From Lachnospiraceae bacterium (lineage in GTDB: Bacteria; Bacillota_A; Clostridia; Lachnospirales; Lachnospiraceae), in contig JAILCT010000114.1 in the NCBI GenBank assembly GCA_024690425.1, positions 1-38,281 of the forward strand: a DNA stretch of 38,281 nucleotides. The letters are read 5' to 3'. The notes beneath the pieces are model-generated. The model was not told the DNA's origin. It saw nothing but the letters and a program-made list of their open reading frames with translations, and ran no database searches. The translations under genes were made by a program, and so were the position numbers. Shown here piece by piece: positions 24,573-31,900 of the stretch (positions are counted from its first letter, which is position 1; each line of letters opens with the position of its first letter).

Positions 24573-25947
24573 AAACAACGGACTGTTAAAAGGAGAGATA
24601 ACAGTATTCCTGTCACTGCTGTCAGCCTTGTTCCTTGGACTGATCTGTGCCCTGACAGAGAGTGTAAGGTCGCAGATGATAAGGATGAACACGGAAGGTG
24701 TAATGGATGCTTCCCTTCGCTCCTGCTTTGGCGAGTATGACCAGAGACTCTATAAGAGATATGACCTTCTGTATATAGACTCAAGCTACAGGGGAGCAGA
24801 GACCGGCGGGATTGACAGTGTCATAGCCCATCTTATCAGATACATGAACGAAAATACGGATTACAGTGATACAGGAGCCGCAGGTGATTGGTACGGGCAG
24901 AACCCGGAAGATGCATCAGCGTTAAGCTGGGTCTTTGCTTCGGATGAAGGAGGTAAACCCCTTAAGCGGCAGGCTGTCGAGTACATGGAGAAGTACGGGA
25001 AGATAAGCTATATGGATGCGGTCAATTCCGGTAAGGGATCGGTAAAAAGAGGGAAGAAGAGTAACTTCTTTGATGAATGGGACAGTATTCTTGAAAGCAT
25101 AGATGCATATGGCCTCCCCCTTACCAATCCCGGGAAGATAGTAAGGGGCATGGTCCTTAGTGAGGATGAGTTCCTTAAAGGAGGACTTACCGGTGGAGCA
25201 ATGTATGGTGACAGGCCCTCTGCAAGGGGACTTAAGCAGGGAGCGGGAACAGCTAAGCTGAAAAGAAAGAATGAGGATGATGACCTTTTTACGGAATATC
25301 TTATGCAAAAATGCGGGTGTTATACGGAGTTCTATCCTGAACAGAAGCTGACAGCTGAACTTGAGTATATCGTATATGGAGAAAGCTCGGATAGGGACAA
25401 TATGGTATGCGCTGTTAAAGAACTCATGGATATAAGGCTTTGCGATAACCTAAGATGCATTAAGGGTGATGGCGGCAGGATGGCGGCTGCATATGCCAGG
25501 GCATACGAGATCGTGATGTACAATACGCTTGAGATCCCACCGCCCGGACTTGTAAAGCTTGTAAGGGATTCGATCGTATATGCGTGGGCGTATGGAGAAT
25601 CCGCCATGGATGTGAGCCGTCTGTTAAACAAGGGTAAATGCAGGATCATAAAGAGCTCCTCTGACGTGGAACTGTCCCTTGAAGATATCGTGAACTTCAG
25701 GTCAGGGCTTTTCGGGAGCGGTGGTGAAGGCTTTTCCTACAAGGAACTGATGGGGATGTTTGTTTCGCTGACTGATGATGAGACCAGAAGGATAAGATGT
25801 ATGGATATCGTAGAAGGAAACTGCAGGGAATTTTATAACAGTGAATTCCGGATAGACGGATGTGTTGAGTATTTACGGGCAAAAGCATCCCTGGCAAGCG
25901 GGTACGGATATGAACATACGATAGAGCGTGAATACCTGTATGAATAG
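24553..25947 (+). CDS. Tad-locus membrane-anchored protein (DUF5702-like)
   Basis: A 464-residue protein. The N-terminus LKGEITVFLSLLSALFLGLICALTESVR is a single membrane or pseudopilin-like anchor with a Glu shortly before the hydrophobic stretch. The rest is mostly extracytoplasmic, with no enzymatic motif. The conserved part after the anchor (GVMDASLRSCFGEYDQRLYKRYDLLYIDSSY) is the pattern that I associate with DUF5702, found in Lachnospiraceae Tad loci. It probably takes the place of TadG-like minor pilus proteins. There are several cysteines in the ectodomain. It overlaps flp by 20 bases and the next gene by eight. Confidence 0.78.
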   Translation: MTHRQYKNNGLLKGEITVFLSLLSALFLGLICALTESVRSQMIRMNTEGVMDASLRSCFGEYDQRLYKRYDLLYIDSSYRGAETGGIDSVIAHLIRYMNENTDYSDTGAAGDWYGQNPEDASALSWVFASDEGGKPLKRQAVEYMEKYGKISYMDAVNSGKGSVKRGKKSNFFDEWDSILESIDAYGLPLTNPGKIVRGMVLSEDEFLKGGLTGGAMYGDRPSARGLKQGAGTAKLKRKNEDDDLFTEYLMQKCGCYTEFYPEQKLTAELEYIVYGESSDRDNMVCAVKELMDIRLCDNLRCIKGDGGRMAAAYARAYEIVMYNTLEIPPPGLVKLVRDSIVYAWAYGESAMDVSRLLNKGKCRIIKSSSDVELSLEDIVNFRSGLFGSGGEGFSYKELMGMFVSLTDDETRRIRCMDIVEGNCREFYNSEFRIDGCVEYLRAKASLASGYGYEHTIEREYLYE

Positions 25948-26704
25948 AAGAAAACCTGCGGGCAGCCTTACGATAGAAGCTTCCCTTGCAATTCCCTTCT
26001 TCCTCTTTGCCGTATTCCTTGTACTCTCTCTGTTAAACCTTATGAGGTTTCATATCAACCTGCAGGAAGCTGTTCATCAGGAGACAAGGAAGCTTGCCAT
26101 GACGGCGTTTGGGGAGTGGGATGCTTCTGCGGCAAGTGTACAGGGAGCGGTCCTTTCAAGGCTTGATCGTGGTTGTCTTGCCACTGCTCCGATAAAGGAA
26201 GGGGCCGAAGGGATAGATTTCTCGGGAAGCAGGCTTGATAACAGGGAAGTTATTGAGATAAATGCGGTATACGAAGCGAAGCTGCCATATGATTTTTTTG
26301 ACCTGTTCCGTAAAAAATTCTGCTGCAGATGCATAATGCATACGTATATCGGATATGAAAAAGGACTTGATGAGAGGACTGCAGAGCATAATAAGGAAGA
26401 GTACGTATATGTCACCGAGACGGGAACGGTCTATCATAGGGACAGGGAATGTACATACCTTCGTCTGTCGATAAAGGAAGTTGACAGAGCGTCCCTTAAG
26501 GATATGAGGAACAGTTCGGGACATAAGTATTATGCCTGTGAATCCTGCGGCAAGGCAGCCGGGAACAGGGTATATATCACTTCTGACGGAACCTGTTATC
26601 ACTCTTCTTTATCCTGCCATGGGCTTAAGAGGACGGTAAACTGTATTCCCCTGTCAGAAGCAGGCGGAATGAAGGCATGTTCAAGATGCGGACACAGACA
26701 TTGA
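25940..26704 (+). CDS. TadE-like pseudopilin with tandem Cys-rich C-terminal modules
   Basis: A 254-residue protein from the ATG at 25940; an upstream GTG at 25928 would add four residues. Residues about 5-40 form a TadE-type anchor (AGSLTIEASLAIPFFLFAVFLVLSLLNLM, with Glu near +5 of a likely G/S processing site). The C-terminal 100 residues hold two related modules of about 45 residues each. Each has Y-H-x(3-5)-C-x2-L, a middle helix, and C-x2-C-G: VYHRDRECTYLRL...YYACESCGK and CYHSSLSCHGLKR...MKACSRCGHR. The spacing resembles small Ada-type zinc-binding modules. Whether metal or disulfides form outside the cell cannot be said. Overlaps the previous gene by eight bases. Confidence 0.85.
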   Translation: MNRRKPAGSLTIEASLAIPFFLFAVFLVLSLLNLMRFHINLQEAVHQETRKLAMTAFGEWDASAASVQGAVLSRLDRGCLATAPIKEGAEGIDFSGSRLDNREVIEINAVYEAKLPYDFFDLFRKKFCCRCIMHTYIGYEKGLDERTAEHNKEEYVYVTETGTVYHRDRECTYLRLSIKEVDRASLKDMRNSSGHKYYACESCGKAAGNRVYITSDGTCYHSSLSCHGLKRTVNCIPLSEAGGMKACSRCGHRH

Positions 26705-26714
26705 GAGGTAGATC

Positions 26715-27188
26715 ATGAAAATACTGAGTATATTGCTGCTTGTAATATGCAGTTATACGGATATAAGAGAACGCGGTATCAGTATACGTGTACTTGCTGT
26801 ATTCATCGTATCTTCGGCAGCACTGATGATAAGTACATATATGCTTGGAGACAGATATGGAGTGATCAAAAGAAGCCTTATATATGAACCTGACCCGATA
26901 AATATCCTGTTTTCTCTCCTGCCGGGTATCATCCTGCTGATCATAAGCTTTATAAGCAGGGAAGCTATAGGAAGAGGAGATGTGTACGTTGTCTCTCTCC
27001 TTGGCTTTATGACGGGAATTGACAGGATACTGGCCATTCTCCTTATTTCCATGCTGTCATGCGGGATTTTCGGCCTCGCTTACATGGTGATGAGGGGGAA
27101 AAGCAGAAAGGACACTTTACCGTATGTTCCGTTCCTTCTTGGCGCATATATTTTAACCATGCTGATAAACAGAAAAGCAGGAGGCTGA
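26715..27188 (+). CDS. tadV: Prepilin peptidase (TadV/CpaA, A24 family)
   Basis: A 157-residue polytopic membrane protein. The two aspartates of the A24 aspartic peptidase family are present: one in CSYTDIRER near residue 16 and one in GRGD (EAIGRGDVYV, near residue 93), within a multi-spanning framework. It is expected to cleave the leader of the Flp pilin and the TadE-like pseudopilins in the same operon. The length fits the short Tad-type enzymes lacking the N-methyltransferase domain. GAGGTAGATC precedes the ATG. Confidence 0.92.
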   Translation: MKILSILLLVICSYTDIRERGISIRVLAVFIVSSAALMISTYMLGDRYGVIKRSLIYEPDPINILFSLLPGIILLIISFISREAIGRGDVYVVSLLGFMTGIDRILAILLISMLSCGIFGLAYMVMRGKSRKDTLPYVPFLLGAYILTMLINRKAGG

Positions 27189-27190
27189 AA

Positions 27191-27652
27191 ATGATAAGAA
27201 GAAAAATGATGAAAAGAAAGATGTTAAAAGGGAGCCTGACCATAGAACTGACGCTTTTGATGCCCTTTATTCTTGGAATGTTTGTTTTTATCCTTTTTTC
27301 GGGATTCGTGCTTCATGATAAATGCATCGTGAATAAGGCCTGCCTGTCTGCAGCACTGAGGGGAAGCCAGGAAAGTGAAGACGGCCCTGCTATGGAAAAG
27401 GCAGCACAGGCCATTTCGGAAGTGCTCCCCGGTAAGCTTATAGGAAGATGGTCTTACAATACGGGAATAGATATCGGAGAAGATGTCGTAAGAGTATCAT
27501 TTGAAGGAGATACTGAAATGGGTTTCGGCCTTGTCAGAAGGATCCTGTCTACCGGGACAACAACCCATTCATATGAGTGTGAGAGCTTCAGGCTTAAGGA
27601 AGCGGAATATATAAGAACAAGCAGAAAGTCAGGTGTTGGGTATTGTTTTTAG
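27191..27652 (+). CDS. Second TadE-like pseudopilin
   Basis: A 153-residue protein starting at ATG 27191, with CAGGAGG six bases upstream; the open frame extends further upstream, but only through the peptidase gene. A basic leader (MIRRKMMKRKMLK) precedes GSLTIELTLLMPFILGMFVFILFSGFVLHD, a TadE-type segment with Glu at about +5. The rest is a small soluble domain. It starts two bases after the prepilin peptidase stop and overlaps the next gene by ten bases. Confidence 0.85.
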   Translation: MIRRKMMKRKMLKGSLTIELTLLMPFILGMFVFILFSGFVLHDKCIVNKACLSAALRGSQESEDGPAMEKAAQAISEVLPGKLIGRWSYNTGIDIGEDVVRVSFEGDTEMGFGLVRRILSTGTTTHSYECESFRLKEAEYIRTSRKSGVGYCF

Positions 27653-28590
27653 AACGTTATGATAACGGAATTAGCGGAAATCATCTTATACTTGAAGGTG
27701 ATATCCCACAGAGTGTTGGGTATAAATCAAGGATGCTTGTTGAGAATGATATCCCTGATTTTTTAAGATGCAGTATTATCAAGAACGACGGCAGGGATGG
27801 ATATGTGTATGATATTACATCTTTTGTAAGCCTGTATGATCTTTTTGAGGGAGATGAGATGGACCACAGGTTTTTATGCTGCCTGATCAACGGTATGGCA
27901 TCCGGACTTGAAGGAGCTGCGGAATATCTTCTCCCGCCCGAACACATCATTTATGATCCAAGGCATATATATGTCGACAGGGAGAGGCTAAGGATACTGT
28001 GGTGTTATTATCCCGGCTCATATACCACATTATCGGAGGGAATGAATGAACTTGCCGAATATATTCTGAAGAAGGCCGATCATAGGGATGAAGCGGCCGT
28101 ATCTTTGGCATATGGGCTTTATAAACAGGTTGTGGATGAAGATTATACTCTGCGCAGGCTGGTAAATGAGAGCAATCCGGTGACCGATACGGTCGATGAC
28201 ACTGACGATATGGAAGAAGATATTTACGAAGTATCGGATATTAATGACTTTTTACTTCCGAGAGAGGATGACGCGCCTGTTATGCCTGTGTCAGGTAAGG
28301 TCATAACGGGGGTATGTATCATGGTCCTTCTGTCTGTATCCATATTTACCTTTACGGCAAGCCTGTATGGAGGGGATTCTCTAAGGTCCCTTATCGAGAT
28401 GACCGAAATGCGAGTGCTGTTAAGCCTTACGGCGGCAATGGCTGTAATGCTGCCTGTCCTGATAATCATGAAATGGTATAACGGATACAGGAAATTCCAA
28501 AGAAAACTTGAAGGAATGGATGACAGCAGGGATGATACTTATATGAAGCTGAGTGATGAGAAGAATGTTCAATTTGGATGGGAATTGTGA
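27643..28590 (+). CDS. DUF6382-like protein, last gene of the Tad operon
   Basis: A 315-residue protein. Residues 1-175 form a soluble domain (NHLILEGDIPQSVGYKSRMLVENDIPDFL..., LCCLINGMASGLEGAAEYLLPPEHIIYDP, ILWCYYPGSY) that I associate with DUF6382, often fused to FHA domains in Lachnospiraceae. Here no FHA domain follows. After an acidic linker there are two membrane segments (GKVITGVCIMVLLSVSIFTF and LLSLTAAMAVMLPVLIIMKW) and a short tail. The start is TTG at 27643, ten bases inside the previous gene, with AGGTG upstream. Its function in the pilus is unknown; it may be a membrane-bound regulator. Confidence 0.75.
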   Translation: MFLERYDNGISGNHLILEGDIPQSVGYKSRMLVENDIPDFLRCSIIKNDGRDGYVYDITSFVSLYDLFEGDEMDHRFLCCLINGMASGLEGAAEYLLPPEHIIYDPRHIYVDRERLRILWCYYPGSYTTLSEGMNELAEYILKKADHRDEAAVSLAYGLYKQVVDEDYTLRRLVNESNPVTDTVDDTDDMEEDIYEVSDINDFLLPREDDAPVMPVSGKVITGVCIMVLLSVSIFTFTASLYGGDSLRSLIEMTEMRVLLSLTAAMAVMLPVLIIMKWYNGYRKFQRKLEGMDDSRDDTYMKLSDEKNVQFGWEL

Positions 28591-28596
28591 TATACT
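28568..28596 (+). promoter_or_regulatory. Extended -10 promoter of the flavodoxin-SCP2 gene
   Basis: TGA-TATACT (28588-28596) is an extended -10. The -35 position holds TTCAAT (28568-28573) with a 17-base spacer, a partial match. It lies across the stop of the last Tad gene and 33 bases before the next ATG, so the downstream pair can be transcribed separately. Confidence 0.5.
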
Positions 28597-28628
28597 AGTG
28601 TAAATTTGTGTGGAAGAGGTGCCCATTC

Positions 28629-29630
28629 ATGAAGATAAATATCTATTATGGAGGACGTGGAATAATCGATGACCCTACACTTTTTGTGATAGGGAAGATA
28701 CAGCAGGTTCTTGACGAACTTAATGTAAAGGTCGAGAAGTTTAACCTCTATGAACTCAAGAATACGATAACAACACTGCCGGCATCGATAAATGATGCAG
28801 ACGGTATAATACTTGCAACTACGGTGGAATGGTTCGGTATCGGCGGTTACATGCAGCAGTTCCTGGATGCATGCTGGCTGTACGGCAACAAGGAGAAGTT
28901 CGAAACAACGTATATGTGCCCCATAGTGATGTCGACGGCACCCGGTGAGCGCGAAGCGATGACGGATCTTACGCTGGCCTGGGAGATGCTTGGTGGATTG
29001 CCGCTTCCGGGACTGTGTGGTTATGTGGAGGATTTTGTGTCCTTTGAACTTGAACAGGATTACCTTACGATCATCGAGAAGAAGGCCGAGAACCTGTACA
29101 GGAGCATTTCCCAGAAGTCCAAGTCACTTCCGACAAGCAATAAGGCAGTGAAGAGGATAAGCGGAGCTCCAAGGAACATTCCCCTTACGCCGCAGGAGTC
29201 GGAACAGTTATCGAAATATGCGGCAGATGAAAGCTATGTACAGCAGCAGAAGGAAGATATAGAAGAACTGGCCAACCTCTTCAGAGGGAAGATGGAACAT
29301 GCGGGGGTTGACGAAAACCTTATGTATATAGGAGACTTCAGGGAGAAGTTCGACCCATCCGTAAATGTGAATGCGGTTTATAAGTTTATGATAAAAGATA
29401 GGAAGAAGCCTCTCATTGTTGAGATTGATCATTCGGAACTGAACTGCTATTACGGCAACCATGAAGATCCGGAAGTCCTGTGCAAGGTAACGGATGATGT
29501 CATGAATCGGATCGTATCCGGACAGATGACCTTCCAGAGGGCATTTATGTCGGGAGAGATGCAGGTCAAGGGAGATTTCAGAAGGCTGAGGATGCTCGAT
29601 CAGGCATTTACCTTCTCTAAGGATGAATAA
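28629..29630 (+). CDS. Flavodoxin/NADPH-FMN reductase-like domain fused to SCP2 sterol-carrier domain
   Basis: A 333-residue protein starting at ATG 28629, preceded by AGAGGTG; an upstream GTG at 28608 is less likely because it lies too close to the promoter. Residues 1-165 look like an iron-sulfur flavoprotein/FMN-reductase-type flavodoxin fold (KINIYYGGRGIIDDPT, DADGIILATTVEWFGIGGYMQQFLD, PIVMSTAPGE). Residues about 225-330 look like an SCP2 domain (AVYKFMIKDRKKPLIVEIDHSELNCYYG...GQMTFQRAFMSGEMQVKGDFRRLRMLDQAF), which binds hydrophobic ligands. Together they suggest a flavin-dependent reductase acting on lipid-like substrates or a redox sensor. Substrate unknown. It precedes a HIT protein by 18 bases. 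Confidence 0.83.
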   Translation: MKINIYYGGRGIIDDPTLFVIGKIQQVLDELNVKVEKFNLYELKNTITTLPASINDADGIILATTVEWFGIGGYMQQFLDACWLYGNKEKFETTYMCPIVMSTAPGEREAMTDLTLAWEMLGGLPLPGLCGYVEDFVSFELEQDYLTIIEKKAENLYRSISQKSKSLPTSNKAVKRISGAPRNIPLTPQESEQLSKYAADESYVQQQKEDIEELANLFRGKMEHAGVDENLMYIGDFREKFDPSVNVNAVYKFMIKDRKKPLIVEIDHSELNCYYGNHEDPEVLCKVTDDVMNRIVSGQMTFQRAFMSGEMQVKGDFRRLRMLDQAFTFSKDE

Positions 29631-29648
29631 GAATACGGAGGAAAAGTC

Positions 29649-30056
29649 ATGAAGGATGATTGTATTTTCTGCAAGCTTGCAAACGGTGTTTTTGAAACAA
29701 ATAAGATTTACGAAGATGATGAATTTACTGTGATACTGGATGCCGGTCCCGCCAACAGGGGACACTCCCTTATTATTCCAAAAGAACATTATGCCAATGT
29801 ATATGAACTCCCCGAGGACATCGCCGGAAGGGCTTTCATATTAGCGAAGAAGATAGCGGGTCATATGACGGATGTGCTTAAATGCGATGGATTTAATATC
29901 GTTCAGAACAACGGAGAGGCAGCAGGCCAGACGGTATTCCATTTCCACATGCATCTTATCCCCAGGTTCAGGGGAGACGGAGCGATGATCCAATGGAAAC
30001 CGGGTAAACCCGATGAAGAGGAACAGAAGAAACTGTGTGAGCTTCTGTCAATGTAA
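29649..30056 (+). CDS. HIT-family nucleotide-binding protein
   Basis: A 135-residue histidine-triad protein of the Hint type. The triad is HFHMHLIPR (H-x-H-x-H), and the N-terminus CIFCKLANG has the CxxC often seen in bacterial HIT proteins. The family hydrolyses nucleoside phosphoramidates or adenylated products; its cellular role in bacteria is poorly known. CGGAGG precedes the ATG. It ends just before a bidirectional hairpin terminator shared with murG. Confidence 0.95.
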   Translation: MKDDCIFCKLANGVFETNKIYEDDEFTVILDAGPANRGHSLIIPKEHYANVYELPEDIAGRAFILAKKIAGHMTDVLKCDGFNIVQNNGEAAGQTVFHFHMHLIPRFRGDGAMIQWKPGKPDEEEQKKLCELLSM

Positions 30057-30060
30057 AATA

Positions 30061-30103
30061 AAGCTCGCTGCTCAGGAATATTTCCTGATCAGCGAGCTTA
30101 TTG
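30061..30103. terminator. Bidirectional terminator between the HIT gene and murG
   Basis: AAGCTCGCTG (30061-30070) pairs with CAGCGAGCTT (30090-30099), and TCAGGAA (30072-30078) with TTCCTGA (30082-30088), giving a long stem with one mismatch and a three-base loop. The tails are ATTGTTT on the plus side and TTATTTT on the minus side. It overlaps the murG stop codon. Confidence 0.8.
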
Positions 30104-31133
30104 TTTCTATGGCATTGTTCTGATCGCTGCCTGACATGGCTTTGATATAACTGTCACGATTCATATATAAATCATCGGTCATCTTCAGAAGGAGCTCATC
30201 GGTAAGCTCATCTTCGGTAAGGACCATAGAGTAGCCCTGTTTTCTGAATGACTCGGCATTCAGCAGCTGATCCCCCCTGCTGCTCTTTGACGGAAGCGGT
30301 ATCAGGAGATTGGGTTTCTTTAATGCCAGAAGTTCACATATGGCATTGGCACCTGCCCGTGATATGACCAGATCGCTGAGAGCAAACAGGTCTTTAAGCT
30401 CATCCTTTATGTACTCATACTGTCTGTATCCGGCTACATCGTTAAGTGAATAATCTGCTTTACCCTTGCCTGTAAGATGGATGATATTGAATTTCTCAAG
30501 CAGCTGCGGAAGTACCCTGCGTATTGCAGCATTTACATTGGCAGCGCCCAGAGATCCTCCTATGACCATGATGACAGGTTTATCATCCGTAAAGCCGGTG
30601 AAGGTGCGGCCGGCCTCTCTTGAACCCTCAAGAAGTTCTCTTCTTATCGGGGAGCCAGACAGGACAGCCTTATCTGCAGGGAGAAGGGCTACGGTTTCGG
30701 GAAAGTTGCAGCAGATCTTTACCGCTGACCGAAAGCACAGCCTGTTGGCAAGACCGGGTGTCATATCCGATTCATGGATTATTGCCGGAACATGATTGAT
30801 GCCGGCTGCGATCACAACGGGTACGGCTACAAAACCGCCTTTTGAGAATACAACATCCGGCTTAAGCTCCCGGATCAGCCTGTTGGCCTGAAAAAATCCC
30901 TTTATTACCCTGAAGGGGTCGGAGAAATTCTTAAGTGAGAAGTACCGTCTCAGCTTGCCGGAAGCTATTGCGTGATAGGGAATTCCGATATCATCCATTA
31001 GGTTCTTCTCTATACCTTCATATGAACCTATATATTCAATATCATAACCCATATCCTTAAGAGACGGGATAAGGGCAATATTGGGCGTAACATGACCGGC
31101 GGTTCCCCCGCCGGTCAGTATTATCCGCTTCAT
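30072..31133 (-). CDS. murG: UDP-N-acetylglucosamine--undecaprenyl-PP-MurNAc-pentapeptide GlcNAc transferase
   Basis: A 353-residue GT28 glycosyltransferase of peptidoglycan synthesis, converting lipid I to lipid II at the cytoplasmic face of the membrane. The N-terminal loop is GGGTAGHVTPNIAL, the second glycine loop is VIGGSLGAANVNAAI, and the donor-site region is ISRAGANAICELLALKKPNLLIPLP with a later RGDQLLNA. The length is normal. Its ATG shares a base with the TAA stop of the rubrerythrin gene (TAATG), so it is translationally coupled to it. No cell-wall genes neighbour it, unlike the usual mur/fts cluster position; the long-branch possibility of a paralogue should be kept in mind. Confidence 0.94.
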   Translation of the reverse strand: MKRIILTGGGTAGHVTPNIALIPSLKDMGYDIEYIGSYEGIEKNLMDDIGIPYHAIASGKLRRYFSLKNFSDPFRVIKGFFQANRLIRELKPDVVFSKGGFVAVPVVIAAGINHVPAIIHESDMTPGLANRLCFRSAVKICCNFPETVALLPADKAVLSGSPIRRELLEGSREAGRTFTGFTDDKPVIMVIGGSLGAANVNAAIRRVLPQLLEKFNIIHLTGKGKADYSLNDVAGYRQYEYIKDELKDLFALSDLVISRAGANAICELLALKKPNLLIPLPSKSSRGDQLLNAESFRKQGYSMVLTEDELTDELLLKMTDDLYMNRDSYIKAMSGSDQNNAIETISSLIRKYS

Positions 31134-31717
31134 TATTTGAAGTACCGGTCAAGCAGGCCCTTTAATGCCTTGCCGTGCCGAGCCTCATCCCTTGCCATCT
31201 CATGGACCGTGTCGTGGATGGCATCAAGGCCGTTCTTCTTGGCACAGGCCGCAAGATCGAACTTACCCTGTGTTGCGCCGAACTCACAGTCAACACGCCA
31301 TGCAAGGTTGTCCTTGGTCGTGGCCTTCATATTGGGCTCAAGCTCGGTTCCGAGAAGTTCTGCGAACTTGGCTGCATGTTCAGCTTCCTCGAAAGCAGCC
31401 TTCTCCCAGTATAATCCCACTTCAGGATATCCTTCACGATGAGCGATCCTTGCCATACACAGATACATACCTACTTCCGAACACTCACCGGTAAAGTTGG
31501 CCTTAAGCTGATCAAGGATATACTTCTTGTCTTCGTCCGTTATATCGGGATTGTTCTTTACCGTTTTATCATAAATACCATACTCATGCTCGGCAGCAAG
31601 CTTCATCTCGCCCTCTACAGCTTTAAACTTGTCGGCACCCACACCGCAAACCGGGCATTTCTCGGGAGGATTGTCTCCCTCATACACATAACCGCATACC
31701 TGACATACATACTTCAT
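31133..31717 (-). CDS. Reverse rubrerythrin (N-terminal rubredoxin domain)
   Basis: A 194-residue protein with a rubredoxin-like iron site at the N-terminus ([12 protein letters not shown]...KCPVCGVG, two C-x2-C pairs) followed by a ferritin-like di-iron domain ([23 protein letters not shown] and a second [13 protein letters not shown]). In ordinary rubrerythrin the rubredoxin domain is C-terminal; this order is that of 'reverse' rubrerythrin (rubperoxin), an NADH-linked peroxidase of clostridia. The ATG at 31717 is chosen because AAAGGAG lies eight bases before it; an ATG at 31738 lacks such a site. The upstream promoter may carry a PerR-like operator. It is coupled to murG. Confidence 0.93.
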   Translation of the reverse strand: MKYVCQVCGYVYEGDNPPEKCPVCGVGADKFKAVEGEMKLAAEHEYGIYDKTVKNNPDITDEDKKYILDQLKANFTGECSEVGMYLCMARIAHREGYPEVGLYWEKAAFEEAEHAAKFAELLGTELEPNMKATTKDNLAWRVDCEFGATQGKFDLAACAKKNGLDAIHDTVHEMARDEARHGKALKGLLDRYFK

Positions 31718-31764
31718 TTCATTATCTCCTTTCATCATGTACCTTTAATAAAAGCATCAAATAT

Positions 31765-31792
31765 ATTTTATAATAAATTGTACTTTAGTCAA
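31765..31792 (-). promoter_or_regulatory. Promoter of rubrerythrin-murG, possible PerR site
   Basis: On the minus strand, TTGACT (31792-31787), a 16-base spacer and TAAAAT (31770-31765). The stretch 31768-31782 matches 10 of 14 positions of the PerR box (TTATAATNATTATAA); one half-site is perfect and the other is weak. It overlaps the -10/spacer, where a repressor would block polymerase. Confidence 0.55.
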
Positions 31793-31852
31793 AACTAATT
31801 TTCTGAAATCATTACAAAAAAGCAAATAAGTGATATATATTATCGCTAATTG

Positions 31853-31861
31853 TGTTATACT
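31853..31861 (+). promoter_or_regulatory. Extended -10 promoter of the kinase-regulator-channel operon
   Basis: TGT-TATACT (31853-31861) fits an extended -10; no good -35 lies 17 bases upstream. If used, transcription begins near 31868, which supports the kinase start at 31901 and excludes earlier starts. Confidence 0.45.
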
Positions 31862-31900
31862 GTAATGGACTATAAACAGGTAACAGTAAAGAGTAATGAT

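Noticed and set aside
27059..27190. Earlier start of the second TadE-like gene
   Set aside because: The upstream extension lies entirely inside the prepilin peptidase gene in another frame; the ATG at 27191 has a good ribosome site and a proper leader.
31850..31900. TTG or ATG starts upstream of the sensor kinase start
   Set aside because: They lie on or before the probable extended -10 and transcription start; the ATG at 31901 begins directly before the membrane segment.
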